Shown: positions 1-6,686 of the stretch, piece by piece
How the letters are laid out: each line of letters opens with the position of its first letter
Position numbering within the stretch: the stretch's first letter is position 1
Assembly: GCA_964587175.1 (NCBI GenBank)
Contig: CAZPKK010000041.1
Coordinates: 1-10,345 of the forward strand
Direction of reading: 5' to 3'
From: CALXVA01 sp964587175
GTDB taxonomy: Bacteria > Bacillota > Clostridia > TANB77 > CAG-508
DNA length: 10,345 nt
Notes under the pieces: generated by a model
Told to the model about the DNA's origin: nothing
Database searches by the model: none
Seen by the model: the letters and a program-made list of their open reading frames with translations, nothing else
Position numbers and translations under genes: made by a program

Positions 1-299
1 TCGCCTATTTTCAGTGTTATTATTCCATTTGTTATATTTCCTTCTTCATCATATTGCCAAGGAGTTGGTACTTCGCCATCTTCTATTATTAAATTTGAAT
101 GTTGTTGTAATAATTGATTTGTCCTGCTCTCTGCCTCTTCCGTCATATTGCTTGCTGTATTTTTTGCATTTTTCGCCAGATTCAATAGCCCATTTTCTCC
201 CAATACTGCATTTATTGTTATTGTTGATAATATTATTATTATAATTATTGTCACTACAAGAGCTATCAATGTTATTCCCTTTTCTCTTGTTCTCTTCAT
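1..299 (-). CDS. Prepilin-like (type IV pilin N-terminus) protein, C-terminus off the window
   Basis: Ninety-nine codons are visible and the frame is still open at the left edge. The protein begins MKRTREKGITLIALVVT, followed by six Ile and LSTITINAVLGENGLL. This is a short basic leader, a Gly-8 prepilin-peptidase-type site and a hydrophobic helix (about residues 9-30), then a polar helix and a region reading QLLQQHSNLIIEDGEVPTPW. Canonical type IV pilins have Glu at +5 of the mature protein; here it is Ala (G|ITLIA). From memory, this KGITLIALV variant is common in Clostridia surface or pseudopilin-like proteins. The only possible start is the ATG at 299, because an in-frame TAG lies at 306-308; AAGGAAGGG lies just upstream. 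Its own promoter is at 393-420. Expected location is the cell envelope, anchored or assembled through the N-terminal helix. The function of the missing C-terminal part is unknown; a pilin, pseudopilin or single adhesin-like protein are all possible. Confidence 0.85.
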   Translation of the reverse strand, partial: MKRTREKGITLIALVVTIIIIIILSTITINAVLGENGLLNLAKNAKNTASNMTEEAESRTNQLLQQHSNLIIEDGEVPTPWQYDEEGNITNGIITLKIG

Positions 300-392
300 T
301 ACTTTCTACCCTTCCTTTATTTAAAATACCGTTTTGCTTACTTACTTTACTTTTCATTTTCAATATTCTTGTAATTTATCTTACATTGCTAT

Positions 393-420
393 TTTATATT
401 ATTTTTTCTTTTCTTGTCAA
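393..420 (-). promoter_or_regulatory. Sigma-A-type promoter for the prepilin-like gene
   Basis: On the minus strand there is a perfect TTGACA (-35, 420 to 415), a 16-base A-rich spacer and TATAAA (-10, 398 to 393; 5 of 6 to consensus). The predicted transcript start is near 386, giving a leader of about 85 bases before the ATG at 299. The hisS stop codon TGA (419-417) is part of the -35 box. No hairpin terminator is seen between hisS and this promoter, so read-through from hisS is also possible. This is inferred from sequence only; AT-rich DNA gives chance matches, but the perfect -35 makes this one better than most. Confidence 0.6.
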
Positions 421-1733
421 TATGTTTTTAATATCTCAATTGCTTTTTCAATGCTTACTTCCTCTTGCTGCCCTGTTACCATATTTTTTAAGCTTACTGT
501 TCCATTTTTTTCTTCTTCCTCACCAATGATAGCCACATATGGTATTTGAAGTTTATCTGCATATTTGAATTTAGCTTTTATTTTTTTATCTTCCACATAT
601 ACATCTGCATTTATTCCAGCCTGTCTAAATTTTGTAGCAACTTCTAATGCCTTGCTTATATCTTCAGTCATAGACACAACCAACACTTTAGAAATAGACC
701 TTTGCTTTTCTTGTAATATGTTTAATTCGTTTAATTTATAAAATAAACGAGTAAGTCCAATTGATACACCTACACCTGGCATCTTTTTATCTGTATAATA
801 TTCTGCCAAATTATCATATCTACCACCAGAACAAACACTTCCAACCTCTCTATAATCATTAAGAAAAGTCTCATATACTGTTCCAGTATAATAATCTAGT
901 CCTCTTGCAATTGTTAAATCCACTTTAAAATTAGTTTCTGGTACTCCAAATAATCGTACATATTTTACTACTTGTGTTAGTTCATCTAAACCTTGATTAA
1001 ACAATTCATTTGAAATATTTAATTTTTCTAATGCTTCTAACTTTTCATCTGTTGTTCCTTCTATTTTTAGAAAACTCATTATCTTTTCAATTTTACTATT
1101 TTCCACTTTCAAATCTTCAATACATTTAATTACATTTTCTTCCCCTATTTTTTCCAGTTTATCAACTATTCTCATTATCTCTACTGATTCTTTTTCTAAT
1201 TCTAAGCCTGCAAAAAGCCCATTTAATATTTTTCTATTATTTATTCTAATTGTAAAATCATCAAACCCCAATTCTTTTATAGTTGTATAAATTATACTTG
1301 GCATTTCAGCATCATTTATAATGCTTAGTTCTCCATCACCAATTATATCTATATCACATTGATAAAACTCTCTGTATCTTCCTTTTTGAGGTTTTTCCCC
1401 TCTATACACTTTTCCTATTTGATATCTCTTAAAAGGGAAAGTAATGTTTCCTTGATACTCACAAACATATTTGGCAAGTGGAACAGTTAAATCAAAACGT
1501 AAAGCCAAATCATTTTCTCCCTTATTAAAACGGTATATTTGCTTTTCTGTTTCTCCTCCTGCTTTAGCAAGAAGTACATCGGCCATTTCTATAATAGGTG
1601 TATCTAATGGAAGAAAACCAAATCTCTCATAAGATTTTCTTATTTTATCCATCATGCTATTAAATTGAATCTGTTCATTTGGCAACAATTCCATAAAGCC
1701 CGGTAATGTACGTGGTTCTATTCTTTTACTCAT
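417..1733 (-). CDS. hisS: Histidine--tRNA ligase, archaeal/eukaryotic-like sequence type
   Basis: Class II aminoacyl-tRNA synthetase that charges tRNA-His with histidine using ATP in the cytoplasm; 438 residues, normal for the family. Visible elements: LPGFMELLP near residues 10-18 (motif 1 region), LRFDLTVPLAKYV at 78-90, the motif 2 loop RYQIGKVYRGE...GRYREFYQCDIDIIG at 103-132, the histidine-binding ARGLDYYTGTVYE at 276-288, GSVCSGGRYDNL at 298-309, motif 3 GVGVSIGLTRL at 320-330, and a C-terminal anticodon-binding domain from about 348. LRFDLTVP and RYREFYQCDIDI resemble archaeal and eukaryotic HisRS, whereas E. coli-type enzymes read LRPEGTAG and RYRQFHQ. An upstream in-frame start would add 15 residues, but AAGGAGG at 1741-1747 stands 7 bases before the ATG at 1733 and fixes the start. 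No T-box is seen in the leader, which instead holds a repeat with inverted arms (1746-1849). Confidence 0.97.
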   Translation of the reverse strand: MSKRIEPRTLPGFMELLPNEQIQFNSMMDKIRKSYERFGFLPLDTPIIEMADVLLAKAGGETEKQIYRFNKGENDLALRFDLTVPLAKYVCEYQGNITFPFKRYQIGKVYRGEKPQKGRYREFYQCDIDIIGDGELSIINDAEMPSIIYTTIKELGFDDFTIRINNRKILNGLFAGLELEKESVEIMRIVDKLEKIGEENVIKCIEDLKVENSKIEKIMSFLKIEGTTDEKLEALEKLNISNELFNQGLDELTQVVKYVRLFGVPETNFKVDLTIARGLDYYTGTVYETFLNDYREVGSVCSGGRYDNLAEYYTDKKMPGVGVSIGLTRLFYKLNELNILQEKQRSISKVLVVSMTEDISKALEVATKFRQAGINADVYVEDKKIKAKFKYADKLQIPYVAIIGEEEEKNGTVSLKNMVTGQQEEVSIEKAIEILKTY

Positions 1734-1740
1734 CAAATCT

Positions 1741-1747
1741 CCTCCTT
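1741..1747 (-). promoter_or_regulatory. Ribosome binding site of hisS
   Basis: AAGGAGG, 7 bases before the ATG at 1733. It decides the hisS start in favour of MSKRIEP over the longer reading beginning MEKYACTQ, which lies within the repeat. Its first two bases overlap the end of an 11-base inverted-repeat arm (1746-1756). Confidence 0.85.
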
Positions 1748-1815
1748 TTCCAATTTGGGTACAGGCGTATTTCTCCACTTTTTTCCAAAATAGGGACAGG
1801 CGTTAAATTGGAAAA
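1746..1815. repeat. Perfect 11-base inverted repeat next to the hisS ribosome binding site
   Basis: TTTTCCAATTT at 1746-1756 is the exact reverse complement of AAATTGGAAAA at 1805-1815, with 48 bases between. In hisS mRNA the downstream arm ends inside the first two bases of the AAGGAGG ribosome binding site. Formation of this stem would therefore place a helix directly against the Shine-Dalgarno. Confidence 0.75.
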
Positions 1816-1819
1816 AAGT
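1777..1819. repeat. Perfect 12-base inverted repeat in the hisS leader
   Basis: ACTTTTTTCCAA at 1777-1788 is the exact reverse complement of TTGGAAAAAAGT at 1808-1819, with a 19-base loop holding one GGGACAGGCGT core. In hisS mRNA this would be a 12-bp stem, mostly A-U. The right arm is shared with the second inverted repeat, so the two stems exclude each other. Confidence 0.8.
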
Positions 1820-1920
1820 ATAAAATGGGGACACCCCTATTCACAAATTATTAATATTTTAATTAATCTGCCTGCCCATCAACAATTCCAGCAAAATATA
1901 TTTTATTCCCAAATATAAAA

Positions 1921-2571
1921 CTAATCTTTTCCTGGCATTAAATTGTAATAAATAGGTTCTTCTTCTATAATTTTTGTAGTCATACCATGTCCCGGATATA
2001 TTATTGTATCATCTGGAAGTATTAACAATTTATTGCTTATCGATTTTATTATATCTTCAAAATTGCTTGTTGGCAAATCTGTTCTTCCCCATGTTCCTTT
2101 AAAAATAGTATCTCCAGAAAATAGCATTTGCTCTTTTTCACAATAAAGACTACTTCCACCTTTGGTATGTCCGGGAGTATATATTACTTTCAACTCTATA
2201 TTTCCTACATGTAAGATATCTTCATCATTTACTCTTGAATCTGCTTTTATACTTATTGCTTTTTCTCCTAAAAAATCAGTTAAATTAATACTAGGATTAT
2301 TTAAGCCTTCATAATCTTCTGAATGTATAAGTATTTTTCCACCTTTTCCCTCTTTTATTTTTGTAACAGCTCCTATGTGATCTCCATGGCAATGTGTTAA
2401 ATATATGTATTTTAGTTTTGCTTCTATTGTATCAAGCATTTCTAAAATCTCGTCTCCTTTTCCTCCCGGATCAATAACCATAGTTTCTTTTGTATCTTCA
2501 TCTTGCAATATATAGCAGTTTGTTACTATATTATCTATAATAGAGTTTACTCTCAATTGTTTTAAAATCAT
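1921..2571 (-). CDS. MBL-fold metallo-hydrolase, glyoxalase II-like
   Basis: 216 residues; metallo-beta-lactamase fold hydrolase of the small glyoxalase II (hydroxyacylglutathione hydrolase)-like group, probably a cytosolic thioester or related hydrolase with two metal ions. All seven expected ligands are visible: H60, H62, D64 and H65 in THCHGDH, H135 in YTPGHTKGG, D154 in FSGDTIFKGTWGR and H195 in YPGHG. It lacks the C-terminal substrate domain of classical long glyoxalase II, as usual for this short type. AAGGAG stands 8 bases before the ATG at 2571. It lies between rel and hisS, where Firmicutes often carry such a gene, so it may be co-transcribed with them. The true substrate cannot be told from sequence; many relatives are annotated only as MBL-fold hydrolase. 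Confidence 0.93.
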   Translation of the reverse strand: MILKQLRVNSIIDNIVTNCYILQDEDTKETMVIDPGGKGDEILEMLDTIEAKLKYIYLTHCHGDHIGAVTKIKEGKGGKILIHSEDYEGLNNPSINLTDFLGEKAISIKADSRVNDEDILHVGNIELKVIYTPGHTKGGSSLYCEKEQMLFSGDTIFKGTWGRTDLPTSNFEDIIKSISNKLLILPDDTIIYPGHGMTTKIIEEEPIYYNLMPGKD

Positions 2572-2680
2572 TTTATACTCTCCTTAACAATTATTGGTTT
2601 TCAGTTAATTTTTGTGATTTATATATTTTCAAATTTCTTCCTTTTTAGTTGGTTTACATTATTATTTTTTGTTTTAGAAA

Positions 2681-2702
2681 AACTCCTGTCTCTAACTTGG
2701 AA
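2681..2702 (+). repeat. Probable fourth, diverged copy of the hisS-leader repeat
   Basis: The 22 bases here contain CTCCTGTCTCTAACTTGG. Aligned without gaps to the reverse complement of 1783-1804, which contains CGCCTGTCCCTATTTTGG, 18 of the 22 positions match. The copy is in the opposite orientation to the hisS-leader units. It ends exactly at the last base before the rel stop codon (2703-2705), at the head of the rel-MBL spacer. It is a single short copy, so chance similarity is possible. Confidence 0.45.
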
Positions 2703-4904
2703 TTATTGTTTCTTTCTCTTTACTTCGTAGACACTGTCTATTTTCCTTAATGCTTTCAATACGGTGTTTAGTTGTTCTATATTTTCTACTTCTATTGTTA
2801 ATTCTGTTGTAGTAATTTTTTCTTTTGATGCTTTTGAATTAACTGCCATTATTTGGCATCGATTATTTCCTAGTACAGCTATTATATCTGCAAGTAAGCC
2901 GTTTCGGTCATTTGCATATATTTCTATGTCAACATTATATGTTGTTTTCTTATTATCACTCCAGTAAACATCAATAATTCTATTTCCTTCTTCAAGTAGT
3001 TTCTTTGTGTTTACACAGTCTGTTCTATGGACTGAAACCCCTCTTCCTCTTGTGATATAGCCTATTATTTCATCTCCTGGCACTGGATTACAACATTTAG
3101 ATAATTTTACCAAGCAATTATCTATTCCCTTTACAATAATTCCATTTTCTGATGGTTTTTCTTTATGTACTCTCTCTTTTGTAAGCTCTTCTAAAGTTTT
3201 TTCTATGTCATCTTCTTTATGCTCTTTTCTATATTCTTCTAACATTCTTGTAATTACTTTTCCTGCTGTGTTAGAGCCAAAGCCTACACTTGAATACATG
3301 TCATCTATTGTATTATATTTATATCGATTTAACGCTGCTTGTATAAATTCTGGCTTAAATAAATCATCATGTTTCATTCCAATTTTTTTCAATTCTTTTT
3401 CAATTAAGTCTTTACCTTTTTCAATGTTTTCTTCTCTAAGATTTTTCTTAAACCATGATAAAATCTTGTTTCTTGCCCTAGAACTTTTTACGAATTTAAG
3501 CCAATCCCTACTTGGTCCATTAGATTGGTCAGATGTAATTATTTCTACTATGTCACCATTTTTTAGTTTTGTTATAATTGGCATCATTTTGCTGTTTATT
3601 TTACACCCTACCATGCGGTTTCCAATTTGTTCATGTATTTGATATGCAAAATCTATTGGAGTAGATCCTTTTGGAAGCACTTTAATTGCTCCTTTTGGTG
3701 TAAAAATATATACTTCGTCTTCAAATAATTCTTTTTTTAGTGTTTGCATAAATTCATCTGGATTTTGCATTTCACTTTGCCATTCCAATGTTTCTCTTAC
3801 CCATGCAAGCTTATCTTCTTCTACTTTTACATTAGCTTTTTTTCCACTTAAAAAGCTAGATTCTTTGTATGCCCAATGTGCAGCAATTCCATATTCTGCA
3901 ACTCTATGCATATCCCAAGTACGAATTTGTACTTCAAAAGGTGTTCCTTTTGGTCCTATCAAAGTAGTATGAAGTGATTGGTACATATTTGGTTTGGGAA
4001 CAGCAATATAATCCTTAAACCTTCCAGGCATTGGGTTATATAAATCATGTACTACTCCCAGTGCCGCATAGCAGTCTTTTACTGAATTTACTATAATTCT
4101 TAGTGCAAATAAATCATATATTTGGTCTAAAGTAGAATTATCTCTTTTCATTTTTTTATATATACTATATAAATGTTTAGCTCTACCTGTTACTTCTGCA
4201 TCGATTTTTTGCTTTTTTAATTCTTCTTTAATCTGCTCCATAATGAGTTCTATAAATTTTAATCTTTCTTCTCTTTTCTTATTTATTCCTTCAACTATAT
4301 CTCTATAATCTTCTGGGTATAAATATTTAAAAGCTAAGTCCTCAAGTTCCCATTTTAAAGAATAAACACCAAGTCTATTAGCAAGTGGGGCATATAATTC
4401 CATTGTCTCTTTGGATATTGCAATTTGCCTATCACGTGTTAAATATTTTAGTGTTCTCATATTATGAAGTCTATCAGCAAGTTTTATAAGGATTACACGA
4501 ATATCTTTTCCCATAGCCAGAAACATTTTCCTGTAATTTTCAACTTGCTGTTCCTCAACACTGGCATATTGCAATTTGCTTAATTTTGTAACCCCATCTA
4601 CCATATATGCAATTTCTTCATTAAACTCTTTTTTCAAATCTTCATATGTTGTGTCTGTATCCTCTAGTACATCATGTAGTAATGCCGCACAAATTGTATT
4701 GTCATCTAAACCCAAGTCAGCAAGTGTATATGCAACTTGAACAGGATGAACTATATATGGTTCACCTGATTTTCTTAATTGATCTCCATGTTTTGATTTA
4801 GCATAATCATATGCTTTTTGAATTAATTTCGTATCACGTCTTCCCTTTTTCTTCTTGACTACTGCAATTATATCATCTATGGTAACATCTTTATATTCTG
4901 ACAT
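2703..4904 (-). CDS. rel: Bifunctional (p)ppGpp synthetase/hydrolase, RelA/SpoT family
   Basis: 733-residue long RSH protein that makes (p)ppGpp from ATP and GTP/GDP on ribosomes stalled with uncharged tRNA, and also degrades it. Domains in order: HD hydrolase (about 25-200) with HP at 53-54, HDVLED at 77-82 and KLADRLHNMRT at 141-151; synthetase (about 235-345) with GRFKDYIAVPKPNMYQSLHT at 294-313 and EVQIRT at 324-329; TGS (about 397-458) with the AYQIHEQIGNR segment; helical region; zinc-finger/CC-type segment LSKCCNPVPGDEIIGYITRGRGVSVHRTDC at 601-630, with Cys 604, 605 and 630 (two segments joined here in description); and a C-terminal ACT domain (about 656-730). An intact HDxxED and an RxKD-type rather than ExDD-type synthetase motif fit the bifunctional Rel class. 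The upstream GTG at 4910 is only one base from AGGAGG, while the ATG at 4904 is 7 bases away, so ATG is chosen. It starts 13 bases after recJ. Confidence 0.97.
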   Translation of the reverse strand: MSEYKDVTIDDIIAVVKKKKGRRDTKLIQKAYDYAKSKHGDQLRKSGEPYIVHPVQVAYTLADLGLDDNTICAALLHDVLEDTDTTYEDLKKEFNEEIAYMVDGVTKLSKLQYASVEEQQVENYRKMFLAMGKDIRVILIKLADRLHNMRTLKYLTRDRQIAISKETMELYAPLANRLGVYSLKWELEDLAFKYLYPEDYRDIVEGINKKREERLKFIELIMEQIKEELKKQKIDAEVTGRAKHLYSIYKKMKRDNSTLDQIYDLFALRIIVNSVKDCYAALGVVHDLYNPMPGRFKDYIAVPKPNMYQSLHTTLIGPKGTPFEVQIRTWDMHRVAEYGIAAHWAYKESSFLSGKKANVKVEEDKLAWVRETLEWQSEMQNPDEFMQTLKKELFEDEVYIFTPKGAIKVLPKGSTPIDFAYQIHEQIGNRMVGCKINSKMMPIITKLKNGDIVEIITSDQSNGPSRDWLKFVKSSRARNKILSWFKKNLREENIEKGKDLIEKELKKIGMKHDDLFKPEFIQAALNRYKYNTIDDMYSSVGFGSNTAGKVITRMLEEYRKEHKEDDIEKTLEELTKERVHKEKPSENGIIVKGIDNCLVKLSKCCNPVPGDEIIGYITRGRGVSVHRTDCVNTKKLLEEGNRIIDVYWSDNKKTTYNVDIEIYANDRNGLLADIIAVLGNNRCQIMAVNSKASKEKITTTELTIEVENIEQLNTVLKALRKIDSVYEVKRKKQ

Positions 4905-4911
4905 ATACACC

Positions 4912-4918
4912 CCTCCTT
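4912..4918 (-). promoter_or_regulatory. Ribosome binding site of rel, touching the recJ stop codon
   Basis: AAGGAGG lies 7 bases before the ATG at 4904. Its first A is the last base of the recJ TAA (4918-4920). This fixes the rel start and suggests translational coupling of rel to recJ. Confidence 0.85.
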
Positions 4919-6603
4919 TAATATGATTTACGTATATCTTTTATAACAATTTGGATACTCTCCATTCCATTATATGAATTAATATCTAAATTTCCCACAA
5001 TATCAACTTTATCATCTAATATATAATCTTCAGTTAAATCTCCCATATTAAAACCTATTGCACTTACCATATAATTATCATCTTTTAAAGTTAATTTTAA
5101 ATGCTTTCCTTCTGATAATGCTCTTATAGAATTTATTTTTAGATTTTTAAATAAAAATAACGGCATTTTATTTGCTTCTCCAAAAGGTTCTAGTAATTTC
5201 AGACTTTTTACACTTTCTATATCAATATCTTTAAGATATAATTCACTATCTATATTTATAATTGGTATAATTTCATCTATTTTTTTATTTTTCGCATACT
5301 CTTCTAACTCATTTTTAAAATTCTCGAATTCACTCTTTTTTACAGTTATTCCAACAGCCATTGCATGTCCACCAAATTTTTCTAAATGGCTGCCACACTC
5401 AGTTAATGCTTCATGTAAATCAAAACCTGGTATGCTTCTTCCTGAGCCTTTTCCTTCTTCCCCTTCAAAACAGATAAGTATCGATGGTTTAAAATAATCT
5501 TCTGTTACTTTTGATGATACTATCCCTATAATTCCATGATGCCAACCTTCACTTCCTACTGTTATACACAGCTTATTACTTTCTTCTTGCTCTATTTTTT
5601 GAGTTGCTTCTTCATATATTTTTTTCTCTATATTTTGTCTTTCTATATTATATTTATTTAATTTTATTGCTAGCTCTTTTGCTTCTTCATAATCCTTACT
5701 TAAGAATAAATCTAATGCTAATTGCTCATTTCCCATTCTGCCACAAGCATTAATTCTAGGTGCTACTCCAAATGATATTGACCCTGAATCTATATTTTTA
5801 AACCCTGTAACATCTAGTAATGCTTTTAAACCAATATTTTTTGTTTGTGCTATTAACTTTAGTCCTAGTTTTGCAATAACTCTGTTTTCATCTACCAATG
5901 GCACTATATCAGATATTGTTCCTATACATACAATATCTAGATACTTTAGATACTCTTTTTCATCCAACCCCATTTTTATTGAAATTGCTTGAATTAATTT
6001 GAAAACCACTCCAACTCCTGCCAATTGATTAAAAGGATATTTATTATCCTTTCTTTTTGCATCCATTACAGCTAAAGCTTTTGGCAATATTTCTGCAGGT
6101 TCATGATGGTCTGTGACTAAAACTTCTATTCCTAATGAATTGGCATAATCAACTTCTTTTATTCCAGAAATACCACAGTCAACTGTAATCATCAGTCTAA
6201 AGCCATCATCATATATTTTCTTTATTGCTTCATTGTTTAGTCCGTATCCTTCATCTAATCTATTTGGTATGTATGAACTTACAGCTAGTCCTCTTTTTTC
6301 TAAAAAACATTTAAGTACTGTAACACTTGTTATTCCATCTGCATCATAATCACCATATATTATAACTTTTTCATTATCTTTTATTGCCTTTAAAATTCTA
6401 TCTACTACTATTTCCATGTCAGGCATTAGAAATGGATCATGAAAATCTTTTCGTGTAGGATTTATAAATAGATCTAAATCTTCTTTTTCTTTAATATCTT
6501 TATTTACTAATATCTTGGCTAATAATTCATTTATTCCATATTTATTAACTAATTCATCTACTTTATTTTTATCTATTTCGTAACATTCCCATTTTTTATT
6601 CAT
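4918..6603 (-). CDS. recJ: Single-stranded-DNA-specific 5'-3' exonuclease RecJ
   Basis: 561 residues; a DHH-family, metal-dependent exonuclease that degrades single-stranded DNA 5' to 3' in recombination, mismatch and base-excision repair. Visible motifs: IIYGDYDADGITS at 81-93, GYGLN at 119-123, ITVDCG at 139-144, LVTDHHEP at 162-169 (the DHH motif), AGVGVVFKL at 195-203, IGTISDIVPL at 227-236, RINACGRMGN at 283-292, then DHHA1-type GWHHGIIGIVSSK at 353-365 and GSGRSIPGFDLHEAL...FGGHAMAVGIT ending at 420. A C-terminal OB-like region follows. The length is typical of the compact Firmicute form. AAGGAG stands 6 bases before the ATG at 6603, so a reading ten residues longer is rejected. It lies between addA and rel; all catalytic motifs look intact. 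Confidence 0.96.
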   Translation of the reverse strand: MNKKWECYEIDKNKVDELVNKYGINELLAKILVNKDIKEKEDLDLFINPTRKDFHDPFLMPDMEIVVDRILKAIKDNEKVIIYGDYDADGITSVTVLKCFLEKRGLAVSSYIPNRLDEGYGLNNEAIKKIYDDGFRLMITVDCGISGIKEVDYANSLGIEVLVTDHHEPAEILPKALAVMDAKRKDNKYPFNQLAGVGVVFKLIQAISIKMGLDEKEYLKYLDIVCIGTISDIVPLVDENRVIAKLGLKLIAQTKNIGLKALLDVTGFKNIDSGSISFGVAPRINACGRMGNEQLALDLFLSKDYEEAKELAIKLNKYNIERQNIEKKIYEEATQKIEQEESNKLCITVGSEGWHHGIIGIVSSKVTEDYFKPSILICFEGEEGKGSGRSIPGFDLHEALTECGSHLEKFGGHAMAVGITVKKSEFENFKNELEEYAKNKKIDEIIPIINIDSELYLKDIDIESVKSLKLLEPFGEANKMPLFLFKNLKINSIRALSEGKHLKLTLKDDNYMVSAIGFNMGDLTEDYILDDKVDIVGNLDINSYNGMESIQIVIKDIRKSY

Positions 6604-6609
6604 CAACTT

Positions 6610-6615
6610 CTCCTT
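6610..6615 (-). promoter_or_regulatory. Ribosome binding site of recJ
   Basis: AAGGAG, 6 bases before the ATG at 6603. It selects the MNKKWECYE start over the upstream in-frame ATG at 6633. Confidence 0.8.
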
Positions 6616-6623
6616 AAAATTAC

Positions 6624-6632
6624 AGTATAGCA
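6624..6632 (-). promoter_or_regulatory. Possible extended -10 promoter before recJ
   Basis: The minus strand reads TGCTATACT, matching the extended -10 form TGnTATAAT at all but one position. It lies in the 83-base spacer between addA and recJ and would give a very short leader before the recJ ribosome binding site. No convincing -35 box lies at the right distance. It is weak; recJ may simply be read from the addA transcript, as no terminator hairpin is seen after addA. Confidence 0.3.
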
Positions 6633-6686
6633 TCTATTTTACTACAAATTCGTTATTTTTAAAAGGGGTATGATAAAAATATTTGA

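Larger units (their letters stand above)
1745..1849. repeat. Three degenerate 35-base repeat units with GGGGACAGGCGT-like cores
   Basis: On the plus strand the core appears as GGGTACAGGCGT (1757-1768), AGGGACAGGCGT (1792-1803) and GGGGACACCCCT (1827-1838), at exactly 35-base steps. The first two units also share TTTTCCAA placed 11 bases before the core, and match at 19 of their first 24 positions. The third unit is more diverged, but its core is a perfect GGGG-ACA-CCCC hairpin. From memory, GGGGACAGGCAC-type sequences separated by TTTTTTCCAAAAT recur in many bacterial genomes as REP-like elements associated with RAYT (IS200/IS605-like TnpA) transposases. No transposase is in the window, so that link is inference. 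The array fills much of the hisS leader and ends at its ribosome binding site. Confidence 0.7.

Noticed and set aside
49..363. Minus-strand reading frame beginning MKMKSKVSKQ
   Set aside because: It overlaps the prepilin-like gene in another frame, gives a low-complexity Asn-rich product and has no good ribosome binding site. The overlapped frame has a clear prepilin-type N-terminus.
1827..1840. Terminator after the MBL gene (GGGG-TGT-CCCC then ATTTTAT)
   Set aside because: The stem is only four G-C pairs plus a bulged extension, the T-run is interrupted, and it is better explained as the core of the third repeat unit.
1817..1846. hisS promoter TTGTGA-N18-TATACT on the minus strand
   Set aside because: The -35 box matches only 4 of 6, and both boxes lie inside the repeat array, so the match is not persuasive. 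If it were real, the transcript would start near 1810 and the leader hairpins would be largely lost.
1745..1849. CRISPR array
   Set aside because: The units repeat at 35 bases without distinct spacers, are degenerate and number only three; no cas gene is present.
1706..1918. Plus-strand reading frame of 70 codons opposite the hisS leader
   Set aside because: It covers the repeat array and the hisS start, has no recognisable domain and no ribosome binding site I can support.
1734..1920. T-box riboswitch for hisS
   Set aside because: T-boxes are common before Firmicute tRNA synthetase genes, but I see no TGGNACCGCG-type antiterminator sequence and the spacer is too short for a full one.
6604..6686. 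Rho-independent terminator between addA and recJ
   Set aside because: No stem followed by a T-run could be found on the minus strand in this spacer.
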